Source of the DNA: Acanthosoma haemorrhoidale
Taxonomy: Eukaryota > Arthropoda > Insecta > Hemiptera > Acanthosomatidae
NCBI GenBank assembly: GCA_930367205.1
Contig: OV884014.1
Coordinates: 70,721,104-70,785,103 of the forward strand
Reading direction: 5' to 3'
DNA length: 64,000 bases
The notes under the pieces were generated by a model, which was not told where the DNA came from, searched no databases, and worked only from the letters and a program-made list of their open reading frames with translations. This document shows, in pieces, positions 25,158 through 37,583 of this stretch. The position numbers were made by a program, and so were the translations under genes. Numbering within the stretch: position 1 is the stretch's first letter; each line of letters starts with the position of its first letter.

Positions 25158-28100
25158 ATGGGGTTGAAGAAAGAAGTAGCAGCACCGCTGATAGTAGTAT
25201 CTAATCGTTTGCCATTTGTTCTGAACAAACGAGAAGATGGAACGTTAGAACGCAAAGCTAGGTAATGAATTCTTATTAAAGATAAATAGATAAATTGTTA
25301 ATTGGTCAAATGTCATTTCATTTTATGGAATCAGAACTGTATTACATTTCAGTGCGGGAGGTTTGGTCACAGCAGTAGCCCCGGTGGTGATCGAATGTAA
25401 AGGCTTATGGATCGGGTGGTCAGGTGTTTTTGGCCTCCCTCAAGATACAAAGATTCCTGAAGCTGATCCAGAAGACCAAGCACCAACAGCAGGATTACTA
25501 TCAAGCCAGGTAAAATCAAAGATTATCAGTTGATAGTATCCTTAGTTTCAGAAATCTAGAGGAAATTTGACTGACAGTATATTCTTCGTTATAATTTTTT
25601 TTTTTTTTTTTACTTAAGGTGTCCAATAAGCTACACAAGAATTATTTTATAGGAATTGTAAAATAAAATCAATGATTCCAAGAATATAAGGAATTCAAAG
25701 TATCTGTTGCTGTCACAAAAGTTCACTTTTATAAAATTAATTTACAGTAGCATTTGAAGCCCCTATTGTTCTCACAATCCTCATGGGTGGACTATGGCAA
25801 CATTCTGATTAAACATTGGCCTTATCTCTTCATAAGGAGTTATGTCATGGATTTTAATTATTAGTCAAGATACAATATGTTAATATTGCATTTTTGATCA
25901 ATTCAGCAAGAACCAGACCCTTGTTGCAAAAGATTAAAAAAAAAATCAATATAGATTTACACCATTTCTGCTCTGAACACCTTAAATGATTAGCTATTCT
26001 AACAAAATTGTAATACAATCATTAAATAATAGTGAATTTACTCATGAAATCATAGACTGTATAACTATCCCATTGCAGGTAATTCCAGTTAGTATTGAGG
26101 AAAAAATGTTTGAAAGATATTACAATGGTTGCTGTAATGGGACATTATGGCCACTTTTTCACTCGATGCCAGACAGAGCGGTATTTAAAGCTGATACATG
26201 GAAGGTATCATAAATAGTTCATTGTATTTCTACAGTTTATATAGTAAATAGTTTATTTGTTAATGTTTTGTTTTATTTCTCAAAGGCATATAGCAAGGTG
26301 AATGAAGACTTTGCCACATGCACTCTGCAAGCTTTGAGGAAAACTTTGCAAGATTTAGATGCGCAAGGTAAAACAAACATATCCCCAGTAGTTTGGATCC
26401 ATGATTACCAACTTTTTACAGCTGCTACCACGATCAGGCAGGTAATATCAAATTCAACAGCTATATTTTAATTAATTTTCATTAGTTATATAACTCAAAT
26501 GTATACAACTTTGGCCTTATTTTATATTTTGAGGTGGAAAGGATTCAAATGTAAGTACGATAATGTCAGATTTCCATGTCCAATTCAGGTTTGCGATGAA
26601 GAAAACCTCAGGTGCAAACTAGGATTTTTTCTTCATATTCCCTTCCCATCGTGGGACATAATGAGGCTATTCCCATGGGATGACGTGATACTTCAAGGCA
26701 TTTTAGGTATTTTCAAATATAAATAGGCTGTGGCGTTTTAATTTTTTTTTTTTTCAACTATTTCGCCAATATAACTATTTAAACAAATTGTCAAACCTGC
26801 ATCTTTTCATTTAAGAATAAAGTCATGCATTAACAAACAAGTCATGTATTCACAGTTTATTGACTTTAATAATTAAAATATTATCATAACTATTAGATAA
26901 TCATTGAAACATCTCATGATTTTCATTTTAAAAATAATATAAAATAATTGTTAAGAAGATAAATAATGATTTTAAAACTATCATTTTGTTTTTCTTTAAT
27001 TAACAATCAACATAGCAAAAAACTTGATATCTCAGTAATTCTAAGAAATAGTGTGTCATTCCATATCAAATCAACCAAAAAAAGTATAGTTGACCCTCAC
27101 TATTTCTGATTTCTATGAAACTTAAAATACATTTTTGCATCACGGAGGTAAGCAGTAGATACGGTTTTTTCAGATTTTTTGTAAATTTCTATTTTTGAAT
27201 CCAAACCCTCCAGAATCTACACTTACAAAAAATATCAAATATATATTTTTAAGTAATTGAAATTTTAAAAATCTTGACTGAATCATTTATTACAATCCAA
27301 TTCTAACCAGACAGTACAAAATGACAATTATATGTGCAATAACCTAATTAGTTTTTAATTTTTTTGAAAAAATATATTTGACCATTTTTTTAAAGGTGTA
27401 GACGAAGTGAGTTTTTGGCAAAGAAAAGAAATATTATTATATCTCATATATCATGTTCTGTTGCATATAAGCTTTTCTATAAACTTTAAATTTAGATTTT
27501 GAGCTGAGCGGGATTTAAGATAGATTAATATAATAATTTTTGCCATATTTTTAAGCCTTAAGTTAAAAAAGTATGAAAAATTATTCTTTTTCAAAAATCA
27601 TGGTTTAGGAATACATTAAATAAAACCATGAAAAATCTGCATTTAGGTTCAGAACTACTGGTTTATTTGACATGGAATGACCCCCTCCCCCCAGTTTAAA
27701 CACACATTATCTAAATTATAATAATATAATTTTAAAACTTGAGAAAAAATACACAACACAGGCAATATTAAAGAAAAAATATACATGAGTTTTTGTTCAA
27801 TTTTTATGTATCAAGTCTCAGGATGAATAAATGCAAATCATGGGTAGGTATACATTTTTAAGAAAATCTTAAATATATTGTAGCCTGAGAGGGAAATGTC
27901 ATACTTTTTGTTTCTTTACCTGCAATATTTTACATGTTGTCTTCAGGGAATTAACAAAGTAAAGGATTCATTAATCAATGAACAATATAAAAAAAGCCTG
28001 ATATAAAAATAATAAAATTTCACATAGTTGTTTTTATAAAGGTATAAAACTGCTATCAGTTATCATTTACCAATAAGTCACCAGTTTCTAGTCTTCAGGA

Positions 28101-31100
28101 AAAAAATTGATTGCAACTTCCCAATAACTTGCTCACCAAACCAATAGTCAATTAGCAGTTACTAGTTGATCCACAAATCAGTTACCTTGCCATCTTTCCA
28201 TCATTAGAATGAAGTTATTTTTTTTTGCTAACAACCAAATATTTTTAAAATGAATTATGGACATAACCATATTATTTGAAATATTTGTTTAATCAAAATG
28301 GAGATCCCAGAAATTTATGTAACACTGCGGTCTGTGTCTGACCTAGGGTGGTTTTTAAATACTTATTAATTGATTGTGAGAAAAAATTAATGGAATTTTG
28401 CCCTCAAAAAATAAAAATAAGAAAATTACATTTAAAAAAAAAATTGATAATAGCTAAAATATTGACCAATTGGAATTTGCTTGAATTAAATTTGCAATTT
28501 CTACTTTGGCTTTCAAAGATTTATTTTTTCAAACATCTTCGAATTTTTTTTTTGTTACCCTTTTTAATTGGTATTTGATGATGGAAATACTATCGTGAAT
28601 AGCTTCTGAGCTGTTTCTTAATAAATCTTAAAAAGTTAGCAAAACTAGACTTTTGTCATATTTCATTTTTTTCTTTTCACATTTCCCATTATCCCATTTT
28701 AAACTTTTGGGCTCAGCAATAAAAAATATTATTTATAACCAAATGCAATAATTAAATATTAACATTATTTAAAAGATTCATTCATTATTAAAAATTGGGT
28801 CCGACCTGAGTAGTTTCAATTGTTTTCTATGCAGTCTTAAATGAGTCACTGCATATATAAAACAAATATAACCAATCTTAGAACAATAATTACAACATAA
28901 CCAAAACTAATAAACACAAAGATTATTCACCCAGGATCACAATATCTAAGAAATTAACTTTTAATTATTTATTAATCGTATCAATGATAAGTCATTTATG
29001 AAACTCCATTTGTACAATCAATACAATTTATAGATTTTTTTTGAGAAATTTATGACAATTATTGTATTCAATAATGTAAATAACTCAAAAACAATAGTAT
29101 AAATAATTCAATGAATTTGTATGACAAAAAGTTTTATAACAACAATGTTTTGTATCTACTTTATTATTAGTTATATAATTAATTATGTTTAGTAATGTAT
29201 TTATAAAAAAAATTTAGTATAATTACAAATATGGAAATAATATGTTTCAGCATGTGACTTTGTTGGATTTCACATTGAAGACTACTGCCTGAACTTTATC
29301 GATTGCTGTAGCAGACGTCTGGGCTGTAGAGTGGACAGAAACAAGATGTTAGTTGAACTGGCCGGAAGGACAGTGCAAGTAAAAGCACTGCCTATCGGCA
29401 TCCCGTTTGACAGGTTTGTTCAGCTCGCAGAATCAGCCCCTGTCTATCTCAAGGAAACTGATAAAGTTAAAGTTATCCTTGGAGTCGACCGGTTGGATTA
29501 TACAAAAGGTAGCTTGTCAAATTGTTTCTTTAATTATTTAAATTAAGTAATACATATTAACCTACCAAATGCAAAAAACTGTAATGCACCACTAACTATT
29601 AAACATTTATTCATTGATTCCCAAGTAACTCTGAGGATTACTGACTGACAAAAGCCTATTTATCGCACGAAAAAAAATGTAATGTCCATGACAGTGAACA
29701 CATTTTTTATAGCAATAATTTAAACTAATTTCTAAATGTTTTGTGACCTGTCATATTAGTGCTAAAAATTAATAATATATTGTGCTTTAAGACCTTACCA
29801 TATGTGACTGATCCTAACTAGCTAATTATAATGTTACTTTATTTTCAGGTCTTGTACATAGAATGCTGGCTTATGAACGCTTATTAGAAAAATACCCAGA
29901 ACATATAGAAACTATTTATCTCTTACAAATATCAGTGCCTTCTAGAACTAATGTTAAGGAGTACAAGCAGTTAAAGGAAGAAATTGATCAATTAATAGGA
30001 AGGATAAATGGTCGGTTTTCAAGACCTAATTGGTCTCCAATTCGTTACATTTATGGGTGCATAAGCCAAGAGCAGCTGGCGGCAATATACAGAGATTCTT
30101 CAGTTGCATTAGTTACGCCTTTGCGAGATGGCATGAATCTCGTAGCAAAAGAATATGTTGCCTGCCAAATCAAGGATCCAGGGGTTCTCATTTTATCTCC
30201 TTTTGCTGGAGCTGGAGGGATGATGCATGAAGCATTGTTAGTTAATCCATATGAAATTGATGATGCCGCAGATACATTGCACAGAGCATTGCAGATGCCT
30301 TTGGACGAAAGGGAAGTGAGGATGAAACAACTGAGGCACCGAGAACAGACCCTGAATGTGAACCATTGGATGAAGTCATTCCTTGCTGCGATTGGTGCTC
30401 TTGTCAGCGATGAAAATCAAGATCCTCTCACCATGACAATGCTTCCACTTGCTCTTGATGATTTTGACCACTACCTAAATAATCATATTGACAGAAACTG
30501 TAAACTCAGTCTGATTTTGGATTATGACGGCACATTAGTACAACTAGCTTCCCACCCAGACCTGGCAGTTCTTCCAGATGAAACAAAACGTGTGCTTGAG
30601 AGGTTAGCAAATATGCCAGATGTAAATATTGCAGTGATATCTGGAAGAAGTCTTGAGAATGTAATTCACATGGTGGGTATTGAAAGCATTACTTATGCTG
30701 GGAGCCATGGTTTAGAAATATTACACCCTGACGGAACAAAATTCATACATCCAGTACCAAATGAATATGCAGAAAAGTTGAGAGAACTTATGAGGTTACT
30801 GCAAGATGAAGTTTGCCACGATGGCGCATGGGTGGAAAATAAAGGTGTTTTGTTAACTTTTCATTATCGTGAAACACCACTTTTACTCAGAGATCATATT
30901 GTTAAAAGAGCAAGTGAAATTTTCCATAAAGCGGGTTTTCAACCTCACAAAGCACACATGGCCATAGAGGCCAAACCGCCTGTCACATGGGATCAAGGCA
31001 GAGCTTCAATTCATATACTTCGCACAATGTATGGAGTGGATTGGTCAGAAAGAGTAAGAATTATTTATGCTGGGTGTGAAGATGCGATGATGGCTTTGCA

Positions 31101-31398
31101 GGGAATAGCTTGCACGTTTCGTGTAGATTCATCCCCTACAGTGCGAACAGCAGCTGATTTCCGCCTTGCTGGACCCGATGAAGTATTGACCATGTTGAGG
31201 TGGGTTGAGAAACAGATGAACAAGAGAGCACCAAGATTAGTACTGTCCCCTCGTCTAACAAGGTCCCCAAAAATACAGAAAAAACCAACACGAGACAGTA
31301 TACATTCCCAAATGAGTTTTGAAGATGATGATGAAAAAATAAACTACCTCGGTCGAAATGGTAGATCCAAGTCAACTACTTTAAGTTTGGTGCGGTAA
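25158..31398 (+). CDS. Tps1: Trehalose-6-phosphate synthase (fused GT20 plus HAD phosphatase domains)
   Basis: Makes trehalose-6-phosphate from UDP-glucose and glucose-6-phosphate; in insects this feeds haemolymph trehalose. Coding exons: 25158-25261, 25353-25509, 26079-26204, 26286-26441, 26589-26706, 29251-29508, 29849-31398. All junctions are GT-AG and phases agree, giving 822 aa, normal for insect TPS. The GT20 domain shows SNRLP (about residue 14), SAGGL and WIGW, HDYQL (168-172; usual HDYHL), HIPFP (about 197), GVDRLDYTKG (298-307) and LRDGMNLVAKEY (398-409). The C-terminal HAD domain has DYDGT (531-535, nucleophile Asp531) and SGRS, but where the family has GDDxTDED this protein reads YAGCEDA (around 713-719), so phosphatase activity is doubtful. 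The tail (about 765-822) is basic and Ser-rich. The ATG is 11 nt inside an exon whose acceptor is at 25146, so at least one upstream 5' UTR exon exists. It could be a diverged TPS paralogue. Confidence 0.95.
27051..27685. mobile_element. MITE with 27-bp terminal inverted repeats, in Tps1 intron 5
   Basis: The left end 27051-27077 and the reverse complement of 27659-27685 match at 23 of 27 positions; the shared core is gtcattccat(a/g)tcaaat(c/a)aacca. The 635-bp interior is AT-rich with no coding frame. It lies in the 2.5-kb intron between coding exons 5 and 6 of Tps1. No unambiguous target duplication is visible, so the superfamily is unassigned. Confidence 0.8.
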
Positions 31399-31864
31399 TT
31401 CATTATGATAAAGTTGCAACATTGAGAGCACTCTGTTTATTAGCATGAGAAACATGTTATAATTATGAATATTGTGATTGAAAGATGTTTTAATAATAGA
31501 TGAGAACCAGGGATACAACTTTATAAACCAGTTCTAGTCTTAAGCCTAGTTAGTAGTCTGGAAGGTGACTGATTCTATCATCCTATTGTTAAATCAACAA
31601 ACTAATCATATTTTACTATAACAGTTTGCATTAGCACACCAAATGTTTACATTTGTAATACCAAAGAAAACTAATAATCTCACTGCACTTGTTGTTTTTT
31701 TCAAATGTAATATAGTGAACTTATAGTTTATAAAACAATTTATTTTTAATAACTTTGTAAGTTAAGAACAAATCCAAGTTCCATTAATATCCGTTTTGGC
31801 TGAGGGAACCCTTTCTTTTATTATCAACAACTTATTAGTTTGTGTTCAGTAGTAGTCAAATAAA
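31399..31864 (+). promoter_or_regulatory. Tps1: Probable Tps1 3' UTR with poly(A) signal
   Basis: The sequence after the TAA at 31396-31398 is AT-rich and non-coding. The first canonical AATAAA that I see lies at 31859-31864, giving a 3' UTR of about 470-490 nt. Later AATAAA matches exist in this AT-rich region, so the real end may be further right. Confidence 0.45.
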
Positions 31865-33445
31865 TATAATATGAAACTCAGTTGAATCCCTAGTTTTGTT
31901 TCCTCTTTTACAGTTACTGGGAATTAAAATATTTCCTGCCTATAAAAGTTTTAAATTTGTATAATTTCCTTAAAACACATCAAAATTGATCTGAAACTTA
32001 TTATATTTTTAAATATTTATTTAGTTGTTATTTAAGTAAACTTAACCTATTTAAATGAACAATATATCATTATTATTTGTGTTAGGTAGAAGGCCATACA
32101 GCCAAAGCCATAAAGCCAGCCCATACACGCAAAATATGAGACAATAGTTCTTCCTCTTATAAACAATTACTTTTTCCTAAATCAAGTATAGGCACCTGAA
32201 ATGTTCCCTTGCTAATTTATCATTTATTTTTCAGTATTTATCTTAAATTAAAATTAACTTATTAAGATAACACACAAAACAAAAAATTTTGTTACTCGCA
32301 CATTAGCTTTGATTTTTCAGAAAAAAAATTGTTAGTTTGTGATTTTATTTTGTATATACTTTTATGTTTCCTATTTTGAGAAAATATATTGTTTTGTTTC
32401 TACAAAGAAATTGTTTCAATGAGTACGACTATTTGATTAAGAAAAAAGATTTTCATAAAATAAACAAGTTGAAACCGGAGGTGAGTGGCTTAAATATCCT
32501 ATTAACTATTTTAAAGAGACAGTAATGAATGAATGCTTTTCCCCAAAAATGGGAAACATGTAAAGTAGTTGGACAGATTTTTTTTTAGTTTCACTTGCTT
32601 CAATCCTTTTATTAATTAAACTTTAAAGTATTGAATCATTATTTATTGCATTGCAAAAGTTAGTTGATAAATGTTGTAGAGCATTGAGGGAAAGACATAA
32701 CTTTGAAACAGTAAGGACAGCCATATTTTGTGAGTGTGTATGTTTAGTGTAACAGGATTAAATGCAGAAATATAAATATTGTAACACTGGTCGATTACAG
32801 CATTAGTGTTAATAATGCTTTTTCCCCATTACATAATTTTTATGCACATACATTTTTTAAGTATCACATACGTATTACTTGACCTTAAGGTCTACCCGGC
32901 TTATCTAGCCAGCATTGGCACTCCAGTAGTCTCTTAGACTAGAACAGAAGCAGACGTGATGGCTTGCCCAGCTCCAAAATGTTCAAACATAGATAAATTA
33001 TACATACATAACATATTATGAAGAAATATTTTTCTAATCGCATCTAGTTTTTCATTTATATTATTTCCTAAATTAAAACTTATGGGTATTTTAATGAAGA
33101 GTTTATTCATTACCAAGAGCGATGATGTTAGTTTATCTAGATTTTGGTTTCAGACTAGATGCATTGCATATTGGCATAAGATTATTTTTATTTTGTAAAA
33201 ATTGAAAATAAATTGTTGCTTGCACTGGTTAGAGATTTTTAGTTTGAATACCTCTCTTCAACTCAAGAACACTCTATCCTCAGCATTAATAACCATCCAG
33301 TAGCTACTTACAGTGTACAGTGTACTATATATATATATATCATTTATTATGTTTATAAAAGTTTAAAATAAATCAAAAATCATGCTGTGGTTTGAATTGT
33401 CTGAGTCTTCTTGTAGTACCACCTCTTCCCTAGTAGTTTGTAGAG
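31865..33445. other. Intergenic stretch downstream of Tps1
   Basis: AT-rich, no gene seen. It contains a short TA repeat at 33328-33340. Parts may belong to a longer Tps1 3' UTR. Confidence 0.45.
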
Positions 33446-33694
33446 ATGTATATTCGTTGTCTAAGCCACACGGATCGTGAAACTCTTGTACGTAGTGCAG
33501 AGGATCAGGAGCCAGTGGAGATGTTGACTTCGCTGCAGTTAACAGTTAATGAAGTGTGTCTGGAAATATATGTGTTCGATAGGAAATATCTAAGTGAAGT
33601 GGAAAATAAAATGAGGCGAGAAGGTACCATAAATGCAATAATAAGAACAAAGTTGAATGGAAAACCAGGTACTAACTCAATAGAACAAACATGA
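33446..33694 (+). CDS. Unassigned 82-aa ORF
   Basis: An ATG-started frame of 82 codons with a charged, protein-like composition (for example RSAEDQEPVEMLTSLQLTVN) and better base complexity than its flanks. I do not recognise a family. A donor-like gtacta follows an in-frame cag at about 33669. It sits 200 bp left of LINE copy 3 and may itself be a mobile-element fragment. Low confidence that it is a gene. Confidence 0.22.
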   Translation: MYIRCLSHTDRETLVRSAEDQEPVEMLTSLQLTVNEVCLEIYVFDRKYLSEVENKMRREGTINAIIRTKLNGKPGTNSIEQT

Positions 33695-33898
33695 TTTCAA
33701 CATATATTGCAGATGCGCTCCTCAGACTTCTTATGAAGCAAGAACCAAAGTAAAAAATAAGAAAAAAAACCGAGGCTCATCTGGGACATTAGAATGCATT
33801 AATCAATTGATGTTTTTATTGAGGATTGTGTGTCATTTATGAAGTCTTGAGGATGTTAATAATATATTTTTATTATCCTGGGAATATGTCCCTAAAAA

Positions 33899-34893
33899 CT
33901 AGCCATTGCCAGGCCACTGCCATTTTAATCTCCAAGGAGGATTATAGGGATGAGTGGTGCACTCCAATGACAGTGCTAGAGGGGATTAGGGTGATTGGGT
34001 AGGTTACTATGGAATTTCATAAACTTGGAAGGGATGAGTTCTAGAATGTAGGGTATATTAAGGTCGTTATGAAGGGTTTTGTTGCTGACGTAAATAAGGG
34101 GCATTTACTATTGTTCTCGGGACTTTTGATTGAAAGGATTGGATACACTTGATGTTCGACTTTTTTTCTGTCCCCCATAGCTCTATTTCGTATGTCCAGA
34201 TTGGCTTAACCATAACTTTGTAAAACAGTAATTTATTTTCTATTGAAAGATGGGATGTCCTTTGAAGTAGTCTGCACAGATGTCCAAAGGGTCTGTTTAG
34301 TTCTTGTCTTTTTAGCCTCGTATGTGGGTTTCAGGTAGCCGTTTGTCAACATGGAAGCCTAAGTATCGTACTAATTTGGATACAGGGAGAGGAATGGAAT
34401 TAAACTAGTGGACAAGACTTGCGGCAGAGGGTGAAGGTAATGGGGGAACATTTTGCTTCATTAACTTTAATCCACCATTGGTTGCACTGATGCTGGATCT
34501 CATCAAAGTGTTTTTGAAGGTTATGGGATGCTAGATCGGGGTCTGAGTGGGATGACAAGACTGCAGTGTCATCTGCAAATGTGGCCAAGAAAGTATTGGG
34601 TGTAGAGGGGACATCGGCAGTGTATAGGTTATAGAAGATGGGACCCAGGACACTGCCCTGTGGAACTCCTGCTTTTATGGGATAGTAATTAGAATACCCT
34701 AAGCCATAGCAGACTTGGAAGAATCGGTTTGAAAGGTAGGACTGTAGGATTAGGAAAAGGGTCTGTGGTAAATATCTTTTGATCTTGTAAAGCAAACCTG
34801 CATGCCAGACCCTGTCAAAAGCTTGAGCTATGTCCAGAAAGGCAGCAGTGCAATACTGTTTGGTTTCAAAGGCTGAGGATATGTGATCAACTA
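33899..34893 (-). mobile_element. Jockey-like LINE, copy 3, truncated at both ends
   Basis: Matches copy 1 from the 3' UTR junction (tagccattgccagg, with a deletion of about 31 bp directly after it) to the RT N-terminal side (gatgtgatcaac at about 34890). The RT centre is recognisable, with GVPQGSVLGP and an intact FADD box in the frame 34795-34400, but indels break it elsewhere. The 3' terminal part of the UTR is missing. No target duplication was identified. Confidence 0.88.
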
Positions 34894-35289
34894 CAAAAGT
34901 TTAGACAAAATAAAATGAAGAGAAGAAAGAATAAAAAAGTAAACACATTGTCTTGAGTTTTATTTTTGATTATTTTTAATTTGAGCTAAAATGAGACTTA
35001 AAATAATTTTAAAAATTTAAGTTTGACAAAAAAAGTATTTAGTATGAGTTTCAAAACCAGCTTGATCCATTTCAGAAATTTTACAGTGAAGCCAAAATCA
35101 AAACTAAAAAACAACTCTGAGGTTGATTTGATAAGAGGATGCCCTTTTGAAGTCTTTATATAACGGGATGGAGCTGGTTTTCATCAGAATCACTCAAGGA
35201 GTTTATAGAATAGGCCTAATACTTGAAAAAAACAAAAACTGAAAGTTGGTTTTGATACTTACATATGGATGCTTAAGATCTCGGGTGGG

Positions 35290-35645
35290 CTCTTACCATA
35301 CAATTGAAAATGAAGTTATACAAATAAATAAAAATATATAATGTTGCTTTTGTTGCCTGTCTTCTTTCAAGGCCTGAAGGGTGAAAAGAATGATAAATTT
35401 GGAAGACATCGGCATAAAATGGTACTTACAAGTTTTTAGCATGTTTGGGCGACTTAACAAGTAAAGGGAAAAAAGTAGCGGAGGTAAAGATAATGAACCT
35501 AGAGATACACCTTTCGGAATATCCACAATAGTTAGATTGAGGCATGTAATGGACTGAGGTTGGCTAGAAAGGAAGGATTTAAGCCATATTAAGAAGCTTT
35601 TAGAGAGAGGAGTTTAGTGCAAAATGCCAGAATTTTTGAAAATAT
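35290..35645 (-). pseudogene. Reverse-transcriptase relic of a third LINE type
   Basis: The minus strand reads WLKSFLSSQPQSI, then IPKGVSLGSLSLPPLLFSLYL and KYHFMPMSS, which correspond to the RT stretch W..SYLs.R.q.V......GVPQGSVLGPLLFSLYl.....hlYADD. The catalytic box has been lost to a frameshift (ttatgccgatg is still visible as YAD in another frame). Heavily decayed; the family is closer to CR1/Jockey-like elements but not assignable. Confidence 0.62.
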
Positions 35646-37505
35646 AGACAATTATATGAACAAATTTGCTTGAGACCCCCAAGACTTTTAATTGGAATTC
35701 TTCCAAAATAACAATTATATAATTTTTATAACTAACATGAAATAATGAAAAAATCATTTTTCTCTTTCTGTCTTCTCACGATATGACTCTTTTGCTAACT
35801 CATGTTGCTTTATTCCCAAGCACAATGCAGCGACACTATCAAGTAAGACTACAATAGACATAATTTTTATTGTACAATGCAGACACATTTAATCAACATA
35901 AAATTAGACAAGTAAACAAAACCCATTAATGAGTTACCTCATAGTATGAATTAATTATTTTTTAATGACTTTTTAGTAACTTTTTCTTACAGTACAATTT
36001 TTGAGGATAACACCAATAAAGCTTGATTATTAAATATAGTGACAAGAAATAAGTAAATTATCCTTGCTTGATGTCCCCAGCCTTTTCCTCGGTGATGCTG
36101 CCATCAACAAATCTTTTTAGAGGTCTCCTTCTTCAAGCCAAATTTCAAGGAGAAATCAGTAAAATAGTTTTGCAACATTGTTGTTGAAATCAAAATAAAT
36201 GGTAAAATAGTAAAATAAGTAACAGTTATCTTCAAATTATCATGCACAAAAAAAAAAAACCTTCAATTTTCTACAAAATATTCTCAGGGAGACAGAAATA
36301 ACAGGCATTTTAATAAAAAAAAATATAATTTATTTATATAATACTGTCAATCAATATATATAGGAACAGAATTAAATACAATAAAAATATTCCACACTCG
36401 AGCAATGCGATGCCTGAACCGTACTTGAAAGTGTTATCCTGCTGGTTGACAATCAAGTCGGTCCCATAAAACTATGTAATCATGTCAATTAGTTCTCATG
36501 TTTTAAGGCTGCAATCAATGGCACTTTCTAACACCTTTTGATGGAACTAATGATCCTCCATTGAAATATCAATATTTGAAATTATGAGAAATAATAGCAT
36601 ATAAACTTTTAAAAAAAGGGAATCCAAATTACTAGAGTATTTAGAGTTTGATCCTTAAGGGTGAAAATTATAGCAAAGTGAGTAAATTACATCAAAAAAA
36701 TTGTTTTTAAATAAAACTGCATGGGTAATGTTCAGATCAGATTACTTATGTATATTATGATAATCAAAATGTCAAAAAACATTTCCTACTAAAAATGACC
36801 GAGTGAAAATATGTACCACTGTACTTAAAAACCAACAGTGCTTTCAAAATATTTATATGGTCTAGCAGTCAATACAACTATTTTATGATATGAATGTTCT
36901 GGGTTCGAATCCCTAGATGGAAAAGTGATTTTATTTATTGTCCCTAAATATAAGTACATAAGGGCATAAATATTGAAGCACTGACTTTGAGATAATTAAT
37001 ATCAGCGTAGTATTGAATAAGGAAATATTGATGACCTGGGTTTTTTCTCATTACTTGGAACTTCAAATTGTCATTTACTGAAAAAGTAGATACTTTCATT
37101 TGGTTGTTTTTAGTAGGATGGCATCAAATGATACTTCAAAAATAAAAAAAAAAACCAACAAAAATATTAATATCTATTATAGAATTATTTGACATATCTT
37201 ATTATTCTAACACACAGGATAAATTAAATCTCATATTGGTCACTGCATTAATTAACATAATTTATTTTAGAAAATGTGCTTATAGTAATATCGGGCATTG
37301 CTTGAGAAGAAAAATTGTAATGAAGATGAGATTTTACGATTATTTTTTTAGGTGTATAAAATCCCAATGTACATGCAGGTAGTTAACATCAAACATAAAC
37401 ATTTCTTACTTAAGCCAACTGAGAGTATGTACACGAAATTGGTTAGCAAATATTCATGGTTCATTCAGTAAACTCGTACGACATAAGCAAGTTTTTTTTG
37501 TTTTT
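35646..37505. other. Intergenic stretch with short coding-like traces
   Basis: AT-rich. On the minus strand, 36160-36063 reads FTDFSLKFGLKKE in one frame and RFVDGSITEEKAGDIKQG plus a stop in another. Around 36480-36400 there is GTDLIVNQQDNTFKYGS. These fragments look protein-derived but are not joined by a continuous frame; they may be an old retrogene or unknown mobile element. A tRNA-like SINE head lies at 36855-36925. Confidence 0.3.
36855..36925 (+). repeat. tRNA-derived SINE head
   Basis: It contains tggtctagcagtcaata (A-box-like) and, about 40 nt later, gttctgggttcgaatcccta, an excellent B box. The anticodon and acceptor stems do not pair, so it is a relic. Confidence 0.45.
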
Positions 37506-37511
37506 TTTATT
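37506..37511 (-). terminator. Poly(A) signal of the AAA-ATPase-like gene
   Basis: AATAAA on the minus strand, 73-78 nt after the stop codon at 37584-37586. It fits a short 3' UTR, although A-rich flanks make chance occurrence possible. Confidence 0.4.
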
Positions 37512-37583
37512 TTATCCAATACACATATTTAATTTTTATAAAATATATTAAAAGGTAGATCATTACAATATTTTTTAAATAAT

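Noticed and set aside
33013..33116. Short minus-strand ORF downstream of Tps1
   Set aside because: Low complexity and no homology-like motif.
36855..36925. tRNA gene
   Set aside because: Good B box, but no pairing acceptor or anticodon stems; kept only as a SINE/tRNA relic.
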